This document shows, piece by piece, positions 1-9,575 of a stretch of DNA of 64,000 bases; within the stretch, counting starts at the first letter, position 1, and each line of letters starts with the position of its first letter. The translations under genes and the position numbers were made by a program. The notes beneath the pieces were generated by a model. It was not told the origin of the DNA and did no database searches. It saw nothing but the letters and a program-made list of their open reading frames with translations. Location of the stretch: assembly GCF_001952075.1 (NCBI RefSeq), contig NZ_LXYU01000004.1, positions 62,001 through 126,000 on the forward strand. The letters are read 5' to 3'. Source of the stretch: Ditibartonella apis. GTDB lineage: Bacteria > Pseudomonadota > Alphaproteobacteria > Rhizobiales > Rhizobiaceae.

Positions 1-2840
1 CGCGCAGCCGCCGGTTGCTCGATAAGATTATCGACAGCATCTTCATCATCATCGTCAGCAATGAGAGAAGAGTTCAACGGCTGGGATAATTTGGAGCCGT
101 CGCGATAAAGAGCATTGGCCTTTAGTGCAAGTTTCCATGACAACATGTAGGCATTGGCACAATCTTGAACAGTCGCATCGTTAGGCATGTTGATTGTCTT
201 TGAAATAGCGCCGGAAATAAACGGCTGGGCCGCTGCCATCATGCGGATGTGACTTTCGACAGACAGGTAACGCTTGCCAATTTTACCGCAAGCATTGGCA
301 CAATCGAACACCGGATAATGTTCCTGCTTGAGGTGAGGGGCTCCTTCCAGAGTCATTGCACCGCAAACATGAAGGTTGGCAGCCTCGATATCTTTTTTCG
401 AAAAACCGAGAGCAGGCAACATTTCAAATGAAACGTCATCAAGTTGTTCTTCGGTGAAGTTCAAAACATTTTTGCAGAAATCCTCGCCCAACGTCCATTT
501 GTTGAAAACGAACTTGATATCGAAGGCACTTTTCATCGCCTCGTTCAGAACTTCGATCTTCTCATCTGTGAAGCCTTTGGCTTTTAATGTCGTCGGATTG
601 ATTGCCGGAGCCTGATTGATATTTCCGTGGCCGACTGCATAAGCCTCAATTTCCGCAATCTGGCTTTCCGAATAGCCGAGTGTCCGCAAAGCTTCAGGAA
701 CTGCACGATTGATAATTTTGAAATATCCGCCGCCGGCAAGCTTCTTGAATTTTACCAACGCAAAATCGGGCTCGATGCCGGTTGTATCGCAATCCATAAC
801 AAGGCCGATTGTTCCGGTTGGAGCAACAACAGTGGCTTGCGCATTGCGATAGCCATAAAGTTTCCCGAGTTCCAGAGCTTTGTCCCAAGCTTTACGAGCC
901 CGTTCAATCATTTTCTGGTCGGGACAGTCTTTGGCAATTAAAGCGACAGGATTGACTGACAGTCCTTCATAGCCTGAAGTTTCACCATAGGCCGCACGAC
1001 GGTGGTTGCGAATAACACGCAACATATTGTCTTTATTAGGTTTGTAACCTTTGAAAGCTCCAAGTTCCTTTGCCATTTCTGCTGACGTTGCATAGGCAAC
1101 GCCGGTCATGATTGCGGTCAATGCACCACAAATGGCACGACCTTTATCGGAATCATAAGGAATGCCCGATGTCATCAACAGACCACCGATATTGGCATAG
1201 CCAAGGCCGAGGGTTCGGTATTCATAAGACCTTTTGGCAATTTCTTTTGATGGAAATTGCGCCATCATAACCGATATTTCGAGAACGATTGTCCATAGAC
1301 GGACGCTATGTTCATAGGCTTCAAGATCATATGAACCATCGTGGTTGCGGTATGACAACAAATTGATCGAAGCAAGGTTACAGGCGGTATCGTCGAGGAA
1401 CATATATTCCGAACAAGGATTCGAGGCGCGAATTGGCCCTTCGGCAGGTGACGTATGCCAATCATTCATAGTGGTGTTGAAATGGACTCCCGGATCAGCC
1501 GAAGCCCATGCAGCATAAGAAATCCGATCCCACAAATCGCGGGCACGCACTGTTTTATGCACTTTACCATCTGTACGACGAATAAGGTTCCAGTCGCCGT
1601 CCTTTTCGACAGCCCGTAAAAACTCGTCTTTCAAAGAAACAGAATTGTTCGAATTTTGCCCTGACACAGTAAGATAGGCTTCCGAATCCCAATCTGTGTC
1701 ATAGGTATCGAATTCCATTTCGCGGAAACCTTGGCGCGCAAACTGGATAACACGTTGGATATAATTTTCCGGAACCTGATCCTTTTTTGCAGCGCGGATT
1801 TCCCGTTTCAAGGCAGGATTTTTATTGGGATCAAAACAATCTCCATTATCAGCTTCGCAATTAACGCAAGCTTTCATAATGGCTGTGAGGTGTTTTTTGA
1901 CAATCTTGGAACCGGTAACCAGAGCAGCTACTTTTTGTTCTTCGTGCACCTTCCAGTCAATATAGGCTTCGATATCCGGATGATCGATATCAACGACAAC
2001 CATCTTGGCTGCACGACGTGTTGTACCACCCGATTTGATCGCTCCGGCTGCTCTGTCACCAATTTTGAGAAAGCTCATCAAACCGGAAGACTTACCACCG
2101 CCGGAAAGCTTTTCGCCCTGGCCGCGCAATTGCGAAAAATTCGAACCTGTGCCGGAACCGTATTTGAAAAGACGGGCTTCACGCACCCATAAATCCATAA
2201 TGCCGCCCTCGTTCACGAGGTCATCGGCAACCGACTGAATAAAACAGGCATGAGGTTGTGGATGTTCGTATGACGATTTCGATCTCGTTAATTCGCCAGT
2301 TTTCCAATCTACATAAAAATGCCCCTGACTTGGACCATCAATGCCGTAAGCCCAGAAGAGGCCCGTGTTGAACCATTGCGGACTATTTGGTGCTACGCGT
2401 TGGGTGGCGAGCATATAAGCAAGCTCGTCATGGAATGCTAAAGCATCACTCTCGGTATCAAAATATTTGCCTTTCCAGCCCCAATAGGTCCACGTTCCGG
2501 CAAGCCGGTCAAACACCTGACGCGCATCCATTTCAGAACCATAGCGGCGGTCTTCGGCAATTTTTGCCAGTTCTTTTTCATCGGCGACCGATCGCCAGAG
2601 CCACGAAGGGACACCATTTTCCTCAACCTTTTTCAATGCAGCAGGAACGCCTGCTTTACGAAAATATTTCTGTGCCAGAATATCGGCTGCAACCTGACTG
2701 AATTGGCTCGGAACATCGATATTTTCGAGCCGGAAAACGATCGAACCATTAGGATTTTTTATTTCACTTGTAGCCTTATGGAATTCAATTCCTGTGTAGG
2801 GCGATTGCCCCTCCTTTGTGAAATGGCGTGCGATCTTCAT
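1..2840 (-). CDS. nrdJ: Adenosylcobalamin-dependent (class II) ribonucleotide reductase, C-terminal part outside window
   Basis: Reduces ribonucleotides to deoxyribonucleotides using an adenosylcobalamin-generated thiyl radical, supplying DNA precursors with or without oxygen. The reverse strand reads open from an ATG at 2840 to the window edge, giving about 946 residues; large class II enzymes of this order are about 1200-1270, so the C-terminus is missing. The start reads [16 protein letters not shown] redox-type cysteine lies near residue 199 (PQPHACF) and the radical-site motif NPCSE near residue 475, followed by a conserved [12 protein letters not shown] stretch. No nrdA/nrdB or nrdE/nrdF genes occur in this window. 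Two NrdR-like boxes lie about 210-250 bp upstream, and nrdR itself is at 15.3 kb. Cobalamin synthesis genes at the far end of the window fit the cofactor requirement. I found no cobalamin riboswitch B12 box upstream. Confidence 0.96.
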   Translation of the reverse strand, partial: MKIARHFTKEGQSPYTGIEFHKATSEIKNPNGSIVFRLENIDVPSQFSQVAADILAQKYFRKAGVPAALKKVEENGVPSWLWRSVADEKELAKIAEDRRYGSEMDARQVFDRLAGTWTYWGWKGKYFDTESDALAFHDELAYMLATQRVAPNSPQWFNTGLFWAYGIDGPSQGHFYVDWKTGELTRSKSSYEHPQPHACFIQSVADDLVNEGGIMDLWVREARLFKYGSGTGSNFSQLRGQGEKLSGGGKSSGLMSFLKIGDRAAGAIKSGGTTRRAAKMVVVDIDHPDIEAYIDWKVHEEQKVAALVTGSKIVKKHLTAIMKACVNCEADNGDCFDPNKNPALKREIRAAKKDQVPENYIQRVIQFARQGFREMEFDTYDTDWDSEAYLTVSGQNSNNSVSLKDEFLRAVEKDGDWNLIRRTDGKVHKTVRARDLWDRISYAAWASADPGVHFNTTMNDWHTSPAEGPIRASNPCSEYMFLDDTACNLASINLLSYRNHDGSYDLEAYEHSVRLWTIVLEISVMMAQFPSKEIAKRSYEYRTLGLGYANIGGLLMTSGIPYDSDKGRAICGALTAIMTGVAYATSAEMAKELGAFKGYKPNKDNMLRVIRNHRRAAYGETSGYEGLSVNPVALIAKDCPDQKMIERARKAWDKALELGKLYGYRNAQATVVAPTGTIGLVMDCDTTGIEPDFALVKFKKLAGGGYFKIINRAVPEALRTLGYSESQIAEIEAYAVGHGNINQAPAINPTTLKAKGFTDEKIEVLNEAMKSAFDIKFVFNKWTLGEDFCKNVLNFTEEQLDDVSFEMLPALGFSKKDIEAANLHVCGAMTLEGAPHLKQEHYPVFDCANACGKIGKRYLSVESHIRMMAAAQPFISGAISKTINMPNDATVQDCANAYMLSWKLALKANALYRDGSKLSQPLNSSLIADDDDEDAVDNLIEQPAAA

Positions 2841-3586
2841 AGCCTGTCCTTATTCAATATGTTGTGTTTGCCTCGCCTCCATAGCGGCAGCGTACAAACC
2901 TCTCTAAATCCTTTTCACCAAACAGAATGTATGGAAAGGATTTAACCCCTGATTTTTTCAACGACACCAATCGGTGACAAATCGATAAAACAATCTGCCG
3001 GCTTCCGGTGCAAAAAAATGCATCTTTTTCTTAAAAAAGACGCACGAACTATATCATGTGTATCTAGTCCCCATTTAAGACTACATATAGTAAATTTTCT
3101 ATAAACACATAAGTTTTACACAACGTTTTGTGAACGTTTTTATGTGCACAAAACAACAAAAATGCGAGCCATAAATGCTCGCAATTATACCTGTTGACTG
3201 CACACAAAATTACGCATGATTACAAATCTGGAACGTGGTGCATTTTTCAATGCATCATCATTTCAGCATAAAAGAACAAAACAGATTTGACGTCAAGGCG
3301 TCGTTTGTTCAAATCTTGAAACAACTAGATGTAGTAGTCGTTCCGGTGGACAATGTGTGAATAGCGGGGACTATAAAATTCAGCGCTTTATTTTTCCGCA
3401 AAATACGTGACTGTATTTGGAGCGAATTATAAACGGGATAAAACGCCGAATTTAAAAAACGTTGATAGAACGATAGGATAGGGAAATTGAAAGAGCGAAT
3501 CATTTAACCGGCGTAATTTTTTAGCCACGATTTCGTTAGCCGGATATTCTGCTCCATTAGCATGATGCACTCGTAAAAAGATGGTC
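2841..3586. other. Intergenic region between nrdJ and the Nudix gene
   Basis: This is about 745 bp without a convincing gene. It holds the tandem NrdR-like boxes at 3046-3093 and a perfect 7-bp hairpin, TGCGAGC at 3163-3169 against GCTCGCA at 3177-3183, which has no T-run and does not look like a terminator. A 64-codon reading frame on the reverse strand (3309-3503) has no recognisable family or ribosome site. The region is AT-rich and probably carries the nrdJ promoter. Confidence 0.6.
3046..3093 (-). promoter_or_regulatory. Tandem NrdR-like boxes upstream of nrdJ
   Basis: Two 16-bp sites at 3046-3061 and 3078-3093 each match 12 of 16 positions of the NrdR box consensus as I recall it (ACACWATATATWGTGT-like, core CTATAT and CTACATATAG). 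They are 32 bp apart start to start, about three helical turns, the usual spacing for paired NrdR boxes. Their position upstream of a ribonucleotide reductase gene, with nrdR in the same window, supports repression of nrdJ by NrdR. The spacing and core are seen; the function is inferred. Confidence 0.65.
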
Positions 3587-4063
3587 TTAATGAGGGCGAT
3601 AATCCAATAAAAGTTTTTTCAATTGCGGTTCGCCGACTCGGTGAGCCGCTTCTTCGGGGCTTACCCACTCAAAGATTCGTTGACCGCGTTCCGGCCACTT
3701 TTTTTCTTGATGTGAATAGAGAACCGCAAATACGTCGACCGTAAAATCTCCATTCTCTCCGCCCGGCATGTCGGTTTTTGTATATTGATAGGATCCGATC
3801 GAAGCCGTTTCGGCAATACCTCGCACGCCCGCTTCTTCATATGCTTCCTGAAGTGCCGCCTGTGACAACGTGCGTCCCGGCATTGGCCAACCTTTCGGTA
3901 TAATCCAGCGTCCGGTACCTCTGCTCGTAATAACCAGAAATTCGACAGCTTTTTTTTGCAAACGATAAACCAAAGCACCAACTTGCAAAAAATGGTTGCC
4001 ATCAACGACTATTTTTCTTTCTGCGGCAACGAGAGTACCATCGATTTCAGTTGATTGAGTCAT
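3587..4063 (-). CDS. Nudix family hydrolase with atypical Nudix box
   Basis: Predicted pyrophosphohydrolase acting on a nucleoside-diphosphate-linked or inositol-polyphosphate-like substrate; the substrate cannot be told from sequence. The start at 4063 (MTQSTEIDG, 158 residues) is chosen because AAGGAG stands just upstream; an in-frame start at 4102 lacks such a site. The Nudix helix lies around residues 77-99, from PKGWPMPG to EAYEEAGV. It keeps the core EAYEEAGV, but the family's early Glu is Arg and the Arg of REUxEE is Gln. The KGWPxxG form resembles the diphosphoinositol-polyphosphate-phosphohydrolase-like group common in Rhizobiales. It stands alone, transcribed in the same direction as the UbiH-like gene at 4.2-5.4 kb but separated from it by 160 bp. 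Confidence 0.85.
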   Translation of the reverse strand: MTQSTEIDGTLVAAERKIVVDGNHFLQVGALVYRLQKKAVEFLVITSRGTGRWIIPKGWPMPGRTLSQAALQEAYEEAGVRGIAETASIGSYQYTKTDMPGGENGDFTVDVFAVLYSHQEKKWPERGQRIFEWVSPEEAAHRVGEPQLKKLLLDYRPH

Positions 4064-4224
4064 ATGTCTCCTTCTTTGAATTGAAGTGTCGTGAATTATC
4101 AATTTGGCTGTTCACGGGGCTTTAAAGCCCGTTTATGCATATAAACATAATCAAGTTTCCGCTGGAAAATACCATCAAAGTTGCATCGGATAAAGAAAGC
4201 TATCCGGTCTTATTTTACCGGCAA

Positions 4225-5445
4225 TTATTTGAGCGAAGGGCAAAAACTTTTGGCAATCGCCCGAAACCCGTTTCCAGGATACATGCCTTCACGCATAAAA
4301 ATATTTCTAAGAGGTGCGAAGTTTCGTAGTAGTTCGAGACCCGCACTGCGAATAAATTGGGCAGGTAACATATCGGAAAGAAGAGCTCTATTGAGTGCAT
4401 GGACGGAACCGGTACGAACCCAGATATCGGTTTTGCGATATTTGTTATAATTCTCCATGACTTTATCGCTGCCGACGTCATGGCCGTCACTATCGATTGC
4501 TTTGACCATATTGATCGCATCGCGAACACCGAGATTTAATCCTTGTGCACCAATCGGGGGAAACACATGGGCAGCTTCACCGACAAGAATTGTCCGTTTT
4601 GTTGCAAACGACTTCGGTACGATACCCGATAATGGCCATGCCTGCGCTGGCGTAATGACTGTGACTTTACCAAGCATCGCTTGCATGCGTTCTTCAATCG
4701 CTCGCCCAAGAGCTTCTTTACCCAATCCAAGAATTCTGTTTGCCCGCTCGGGATTGAGGACCCAAACCAGACTTGAATTGTTTCCAGGCAACGGGACTTG
4801 TGTGAACGGACCATCCTCAGTGTGAAATTCTGTTGAAATATTATTGTGAGGAAACTCATGAGCAAAACTCAGTATGACGGCTGTTTGTGGATAGTTCCAT
4901 TGACGGCAATCAATTCCCGCAGCAATGCGTGCCTTCGAGTTTCTCCCATCGGCTGCAACAACAACATTGACGACAAGTGATGAACCGTCATCAAGATTGA
5001 TCGTTACATGATCATCGGAATTGACAATGGATTTTGCCGATTGATCCAGTCGCTTGATCAGTTTTGAGCTTGATACTGCATTATTAATTGCGTTGTTAAG
5101 CTCGACATTAGGCATATTATAGCCGAATGCTATTTCACCGATTTCGGAAGAGTGGAAACTTACGACCGGACTACGAATAAGTCTTTTTGTGCCATCAACG
5201 ATTCGCATGGTTGAAAGCGCAGCAGCTTTATCCTGCAAATCTTTCCAAACGCCGAGCGAATCAAGAATTTTAATGGCGGGCATCATTAGCGCGGTGGTGC
5301 GAAGGTCATTCTTATTGGTATCAGGCCCGATGAGAAATGACCGATACCCTTTTTGTGCAGCTGCAAGAGCAGAAATCATGCCTGCCGGCCCTGCACCGAT
5401 GATTGCTATTTTTGTATCATTTTCTTTTACCGGCGCTACTACCAT
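4225..5445 (-). CDS. UbiH/UbiF family FAD-dependent hydroxylase
   Basis: FAD-dependent monooxygenase of the UbiH/UbiF/Coq6 family, which hydroxylates the ubiquinone ring precursor. The N-terminal dinucleotide-binding motif GAGPAG follows a short leader. DGRNSKAR in the middle and GEAAHVFPPIGAQGLNLG near the C-terminal third match the family's FAD-ribityl signature (usually GDAAH; here Glu replaces Asp). The start at 5445 (MVVAPVKEN) is preferred because AGAAAGG lies at good spacing; an upstream in-frame start at 5481 is possible. The length of about 406 residues is normal. It is divergent from pcs. Which ring position it hydroxylates is not determinable here. Confidence 0.88.
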   Translation of the reverse strand: MVVAPVKENDTKIAIIGAGPAGMISALAAAQKGYRSFLIGPDTNKNDLRTTALMMPAIKILDSLGVWKDLQDKAAALSTMRIVDGTKRLIRSPVVSFHSSEIGEIAFGYNMPNVELNNAINNAVSSSKLIKRLDQSAKSIVNSDDHVTINLDDGSSLVVNVVVAADGRNSKARIAAGIDCRQWNYPQTAVILSFAHEFPHNNISTEFHTEDGPFTQVPLPGNNSSLVWVLNPERANRILGLGKEALGRAIEERMQAMLGKVTVITPAQAWPLSGIVPKSFATKRTILVGEAAHVFPPIGAQGLNLGVRDAINMVKAIDSDGHDVGSDKVMENYNKYRKTDIWVRTGSVHALNRALLSDMLPAQFIRSAGLELLRNFAPLRNIFMREGMYPGNGFRAIAKSFCPSLK

Positions 5446-5587
5446 AGCAAGACCTTTCTGATAGATTACATATTCAACCACCCGACGTTAAAGTTAGCAC
5501 AATATGTGGATCAATCCAGCATTTACAAACAATTGTTTCAATTTTTGTTATCAGTGATAGAACGAGCCTAAAAATTTACACACAGAT

Positions 5588-6397
5588 GTGATAACGAGAT
5601 TTGACAAGAGGGACTATTTAACTTTGAAAAACAATCTTGCCGGCAAAATTAAGAGTGGTGCGGAAAAGTTACGGCATAAAAAAGTAACAATGCCGCAAGC
5701 AAGGGCATTTTCTGTTCATCTGCTCACCGCGTCGGGATCATTTCTGGCCTTTTTGTCGTTGGTCGCAGCTTCTGAAAAACAATGGACAGCAATGTTTGGC
5801 TGGCTCGGACTTGCATTGTTGGTCGACGGCATTGACGGTCCGATTGCACGTAAACTTCAAGTCAAATATGTTCTTCCCACATGGTCGGGCGAACTTCTGG
5901 ACAATATTATCGATTATGTGACCTATGTTCTCATACCTGCATTCGCACTTTATCAAAGCGGCTTCATGGGGGAGGGACTTTCGTTCCTGTCGGGAGCTAT
6001 CATTGTGGTATCTTCTGCAATTTACTATGCCGATACAGGTATGAAAACCAAAGAAAACTTTTTTAAAGGTTTTCCTGTTGTCTGGAATATGTTGATTTTT
6101 ACGTTGTTTATCGTAAAACCCGGCGAATGGACTGCCTTTACCATTGTTGTGATTTCGGCTGTTATCTCGTTCCTGCCGATATATTTTCTACATCCCGTAC
6201 GGGTAGCAAGATTGCGTCCGTTAAATCTCACGATTTTTCTTATATGGTGCGCATTGGGAATTATAGGCATCTGTTACAGGCTTGATGCACCCGATTGGGT
6301 AAAAATCGGTATGACAATTTCTGGTTTATATATTTATCTCATAGGGGCGGTTATGCAGCTATTTCCTCGTCTCGGCAGTCATGACGATCACGCCTAG
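5588..6397 (+). CDS. pcs: Phosphatidylcholine synthase
   Basis: Integral membrane CDP-alcohol phosphotransferase that condenses CDP-diacylglycerol with choline to give phosphatidylcholine, a hallmark lipid of Rhizobiales. The signature DGxDGxxAR followed by G-x3-D-x3-D is visible around residues 80-110 (DGIDGPIAR ... GELLDNIIDY). About seven to eight hydrophobic segments follow. The annotated start is GTG at 5588 (269 residues); TTG at 5624, preceded by a GAGGG, or ATG at the MPQARAF stretch are alternatives, because the first 30 residues are polar and poorly conserved. It is divergent from the UbiH-like gene. Synthesis by this route needs exogenous choline, which suggests contact with eukaryotic hosts or their secretions. 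Confidence 0.92.
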   Translation: MITRFDKRDYLTLKNNLAGKIKSGAEKLRHKKVTMPQARAFSVHLLTASGSFLAFLSLVAASEKQWTAMFGWLGLALLVDGIDGPIARKLQVKYVLPTWSGELLDNIIDYVTYVLIPAFALYQSGFMGEGLSFLSGAIIVVSSAIYYADTGMKTKENFFKGFPVVWNMLIFTLFIVKPGEWTAFTIVVISAVISFLPIYFLHPVRVARLRPLNLTIFLIWCALGIIGICYRLDAPDWVKIGMTISGLYIYLIGAVMQLFPRLGSHDDHA

Positions 6398-6521
6398 AAA
6401 TTTACCAAATATTAATTTTTAAGGGCGCCATCGACTCCTATTTGGCAAGGTTGATTGATTTTACAGTCAATAATGATTTAAATAACGGCAACCTATCAGT
6501 GTTCCTAAGGAGTTTTGGGCG

Positions 6522-7571
6522 ATGCAACTTGATTTTGGTGGCGGGAGCGAGGTCACGTTCTTGAAAGAAGGTCGCGCAGGAATTGTACGGCTGACACGCC
6601 CCGATGCCTTGAACGCGCTGAGCCTCAACATGGTTGTGGCAATTGAAAAAGCTTTGCGAAGTTGGGAAACTGATGACGATGTTCTGTGTGTAATCGTAGA
6701 AGGCGAAGGTCGATCCTTCTGTTCGGGCGGTGATGTCGTTTACGCTTATAAGGAAGGCAAGGCGGGTCGTCCGGCTTATGATTATTTTTCAGCCGAATAT
6801 AAGCTCGACAGTTATATCGGCCGTTTTCCGAAGCCATATATTGCGATCCTCGATGGTATATGTATGGGTGGAGGAGCTGGTATTTCAGTCCACGGTTCCC
6901 ATCGCATAGTGACCGAAAATACGCTTTTTGCTATGCCGGAAAGCGCAATCGGTTTCTTCCCCGACGTTGGTGCGGGTGACTTTCTGTCGCGTTTGAATGG
7001 CCATTTCGGCATGTATATGGCTTTGACCGGAGCAAGGTGTAAATGGGGAGATTGCTTGCAAACCGGTTTGGCAACCCACGCAGTTTCTCAGGAAAATCTG
7101 GAAGATCTGCGCGCAAGTATTATTGAACAAGGCAATCCCCGTCCGGCGCTCGAAAAATATGCAGTTGAAGTCAACTACGAAACTTCTGCCGATTTGCGAT
7201 CGTTGATAGCCGAGTGTTTCGGAACGGATTCGCTTGAAGCCTCTCTTAATCAATTAAAACAAAAAGCAGATGAGGGTAATGAATTTGCCAAGGAAACGCT
7301 GGACACTTTATTGAAGCGTTCTCCGACAAGTCTGGCGGTCATCTGGCGTTCAATGATGCAATGTAAGCCACTGGGCCTTGATGATTGTTTGAAAGTGGAA
7401 AACAGGGTTGCCCATCACATGATGGACAATCATGATTTTTACGAGGGCGTGCGGGCTGTTCTGATTGACAAAGACAATGATCCGCACTGGAAGCCCGACA
7501 GCTTGGCCGGTGTAACCGATGAAATTGTCGATTCATATTTTCAGCCGGTTGAGAAAGAATTGGAGATTTGA
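6522..7571 (+). CDS. Enoyl-CoA hydratase/isomerase family protein, probable 3-hydroxyisobutyryl-CoA hydrolase
   Basis: Crotonase-fold protein of the HIBCH subgroup, which releases 3-hydroxyisobutyrate from its CoA ester in valine breakdown. The 349 residues match the subgroup length rather than the roughly 260 residues of simple hydratases. The oxyanion-hole segments are FCSGGDV near residue 67 and GICMGGGAGISVHG near residue 112. The catalytic Glu lies in MPESAIGFFPDVGAG near residue 144, the pattern specific to HIBYL-CoA hydrolases. A good Shine-Dalgarno sequence (AAGGAG) precedes the ATG. The next gene starts at its stop codon, suggesting a two-gene transcript. No other valine-degradation gene is nearby, so the physiological substrate remains inferred. 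Confidence 0.88.
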   Translation: MQLDFGGGSEVTFLKEGRAGIVRLTRPDALNALSLNMVVAIEKALRSWETDDDVLCVIVEGEGRSFCSGGDVVYAYKEGKAGRPAYDYFSAEYKLDSYIGRFPKPYIAILDGICMGGGAGISVHGSHRIVTENTLFAMPESAIGFFPDVGAGDFLSRLNGHFGMYMALTGARCKWGDCLQTGLATHAVSQENLEDLRASIIEQGNPRPALEKYAVEVNYETSADLRSLIAECFGTDSLEASLNQLKQKADEGNEFAKETLDTLLKRSPTSLAVIWRSMMQCKPLGLDDCLKVENRVAHHMMDNHDFYEGVRAVLIDKDNDPHWKPDSLAGVTDEIVDSYFQPVEKELEI

Positions 7572-7987
7572 TGGATAACCAGTTACGCCAAGTGGTTAAA
7601 CCTGATCTGGTAGCATCGGCTTATTCAATTTTTCTTCATTGTCTTTCGATTGTGGCTCTGCTGTTTGCAATTTTTTATTGGATACGGCTTGTTGGCGTAT
7701 TTCCCGGCGAGTTATGGCGTATTGACCGGATGCCATGGCTTTGGCAAGTTTTAACAGTTGTTCTTGCTGTTACTTATCCGATCGCGGCTCTTGGTTTATG
7801 GATGGGGTCGCTCTGGGGAATCATTTTGTGGTTTTTCGCGGCAATCACCGAATCTCTCGCTTTTACCCTCTATAGCTCCTATTTCATCCTGTTTCCGTGG
7901 CTCGCGATATTCCATTTTCTTGTCGCAATTCTTTTTGTCATGTTTCAAGTTATGCTTGTTCTCAAGAAAAACAAAAAAATACTATAG
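7571..7987 (+). CDS. Small four-helix membrane protein, probably DUF6163 family
   Basis: A 138-residue protein with four hydrophobic segments, roughly at residues 20-40, 58-78, 80-100 and 105-130, a short polar N-terminus and a Lys-rich C-terminus. The ATG at 7571 overlaps the TGA of the hydrolase gene upstream (ATGA-type junction), so the two are probably translationally coupled. It resembles conserved Rhizobiales membrane proteins annotated as DUF6163, often found next to the same crotonase-family gene; I recall that link and cannot check it here. No catalytic motif is visible and the function is unknown. Confidence 0.75.
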   Translation: MDNQLRQVVKPDLVASAYSIFLHCLSIVALLFAIFYWIRLVGVFPGELWRIDRMPWLWQVLTVVLAVTYPIAALGLWMGSLWGIILWFFAAITESLAFTLYSSYFILFPWLAIFHFLVAILFVMFQVMLVLKKNKKIL

Positions 7988-8168
7988 TTACATATTTTTA
8001 ACGAGAAGCTCCCTATATATACCAGATGTTGAAGGTCGTTGTTTCTTTAGACATGATAAAGACACAAAATTGTATCAGTCTGGAAAAACACAATCATACT
8101 TCCATTGAATATTTTTTAGCATGACTGTCGATTTGCTATCGGCAAAGGCATGCCTGGAAAAATTGAGA

Positions 8169-9458
8169 ATGACACATAAAAATATGACATCTGCCAAAAA
8201 CTCGTTCATCGGCCGAAGGTTCTTTTTGCAATCATTGGCGACTGTAGCAGCTTTATCCTGTGCACCTCTGGTTGCCAAAGCAAATAATATGATGTTTGCC
8301 CAGTCAGGGAGAGCTCGCTGGGACGATCAATTTGATGCTGGTCCATCTGGTGGTGGAAAAGTTGCGTCAAACCAGCCGGTTTTGAGTTTTGCAACTGTGG
8401 AAGATACGCAACGGGCAATTGCCCAGTATGAAGATATCGTGAGCCGCGGTGGTTGGCAAAGGGTGCCGACCGAACAGGGGAAATTGCGAATTGGTGTAAC
8501 GCATCCTGCGGTTATAGCACTTCGTCAGAGACTTGCAGCCTCGGGTGATCTTCAAAGCGGCGTCGGCATGTCTCAATCTTTCGATACTTATGTCGATGCC
8601 GCTGTTAAACGCTTTCAGGCCCGTCATGGTTTGCCGGCAGATGGTGTTACCGGTGATTCAACGTATAAATCGTTGAATGTCGATGCGCAGACCCGCCTTA
8701 ACCAGTTGCATATCAATGTTGACCGTTTGAAACCGAAAGTAGACATGACATCGAAAGAACAACGTTTTGTCATGGTCAATATTCCGGCTGCCCAGATTGA
8801 AGCCGTTGAAAATGGTGTTGTTGTGCAACGTCATACTGCTGTTGTCGGCAAAATAGACCGGCAAACGCCTCTATTGGATTCAAAAATCAGCCAGATCATT
8901 CTCAATCCGTTTTGGACTGTGCCGAAGTCGATTATTCGCAAAGATATTATTCCGTTGATGCAGAAAAACCCGTCTTATCTTTCGGATAATAGTATCCACA
9001 TATTCAACAGCCGTGGTGAGGAAGTCTCACCGGAAAGCATTGATTGGCATAGTGACGAAGCTGTAGGCATGATGTTCCGTCAGGATCCGGGCAAGATCAA
9101 CGCGATGTCCTCTACAAAAATCAATTTTGCCAATCCTTATTCGGTTTATATGCACGATACGCCAATCCAGACGCTTTTTAACAGTTTGATGCGTTTTGAT
9201 TCATCAGGTTGTATTCGCATTCAGAATATTCGGGATCTGAATGTCTGGATTTTGAAAAATACGCCGGGTTGGGATAGACAGCGTATGGAAGCCGTCATTG
9301 CTTCGCGGCAAAATACGCCAATCAACATTCCCGATCCGATTCCTCTTCATTTTGTATACATTTCTGCCTGGTCAACGGGAGAAGGGGTCGTCCAATTTCG
9401 TGATGACATTTATCACATGGACGGGTCATCCCAATTGGCACTTGATACAGCCGGTTGA
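8169..9458 (+). CDS. L,D-transpeptidase (YkuD family) with peptidoglycan-binding domain
   Basis: Periplasmic enzyme that cross-links peptidoglycan between meso-diaminopimelate residues or attaches other groups to it. Rhizobiales rely on such cross-links for polar growth. The N-terminus carries a twin-arginine-like signal (GRRFFLQ, then a hydrophobic stretch ending APLVAKA), so Tat export is plausible. A PG_binding_1 domain lies about one third in (HPAVIALRQRL to QARHGLPADGVTG). The YkuD domain follows, with VMVNIPAAQ at its start and the catalytic centre HDTP ... RFDSSGCIRIQN, where the Cys is the nucleophile. The layout is that of the YcbB/LdtD-like class. ATG 8169 (MTHKNMTSAKN) is preferred over the in-frame ATG at 8121 because it places the Tat signal near the N-terminus. 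Confidence 0.92.
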   Translation: MTHKNMTSAKNSFIGRRFFLQSLATVAALSCAPLVAKANNMMFAQSGRARWDDQFDAGPSGGGKVASNQPVLSFATVEDTQRAIAQYEDIVSRGGWQRVPTEQGKLRIGVTHPAVIALRQRLAASGDLQSGVGMSQSFDTYVDAAVKRFQARHGLPADGVTGDSTYKSLNVDAQTRLNQLHINVDRLKPKVDMTSKEQRFVMVNIPAAQIEAVENGVVVQRHTAVVGKIDRQTPLLDSKISQIILNPFWTVPKSIIRKDIIPLMQKNPSYLSDNSIHIFNSRGEEVSPESIDWHSDEAVGMMFRQDPGKINAMSSTKINFANPYSVYMHDTPIQTLFNSLMRFDSSGCIRIQNIRDLNVWILKNTPGWDRQRMEAVIASRQNTPINIPDPIPLHFVYISAWSTGEGVVQFRDDIYHMDGSSQLALDTAG

Positions 9459-9475
9459 CAGAATTGTTTTGATAA

Positions 9476-9504
9476 AAAACCGCCTTTTTGGCGGTTTTAT
9501 TTTG
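9476..9504 (+). terminator. Rho-independent terminator after the L,D-transpeptidase gene
   Basis: The arms AAAACCGCC (9476-9484) and GGCGGTTTT (9490-9498) are perfectly complementary around a five-T loop and are followed by ATTTTG. It sits 18 bp after the transpeptidase stop codon. Confidence 0.9.
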
Positions 9505-9575
9505 ATTCTTTAAGGGGATAGTTACTCCTTCTGTTCTATCTGGATAATCATCGCTCTTTTACCAGTTGAACGGGA

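Noticed and set aside
2841-3586. Possible cobalamin riboswitch upstream of nrdJ
   Set aside because: No B12-box-like GCCACTG block or matching hairpins were found.
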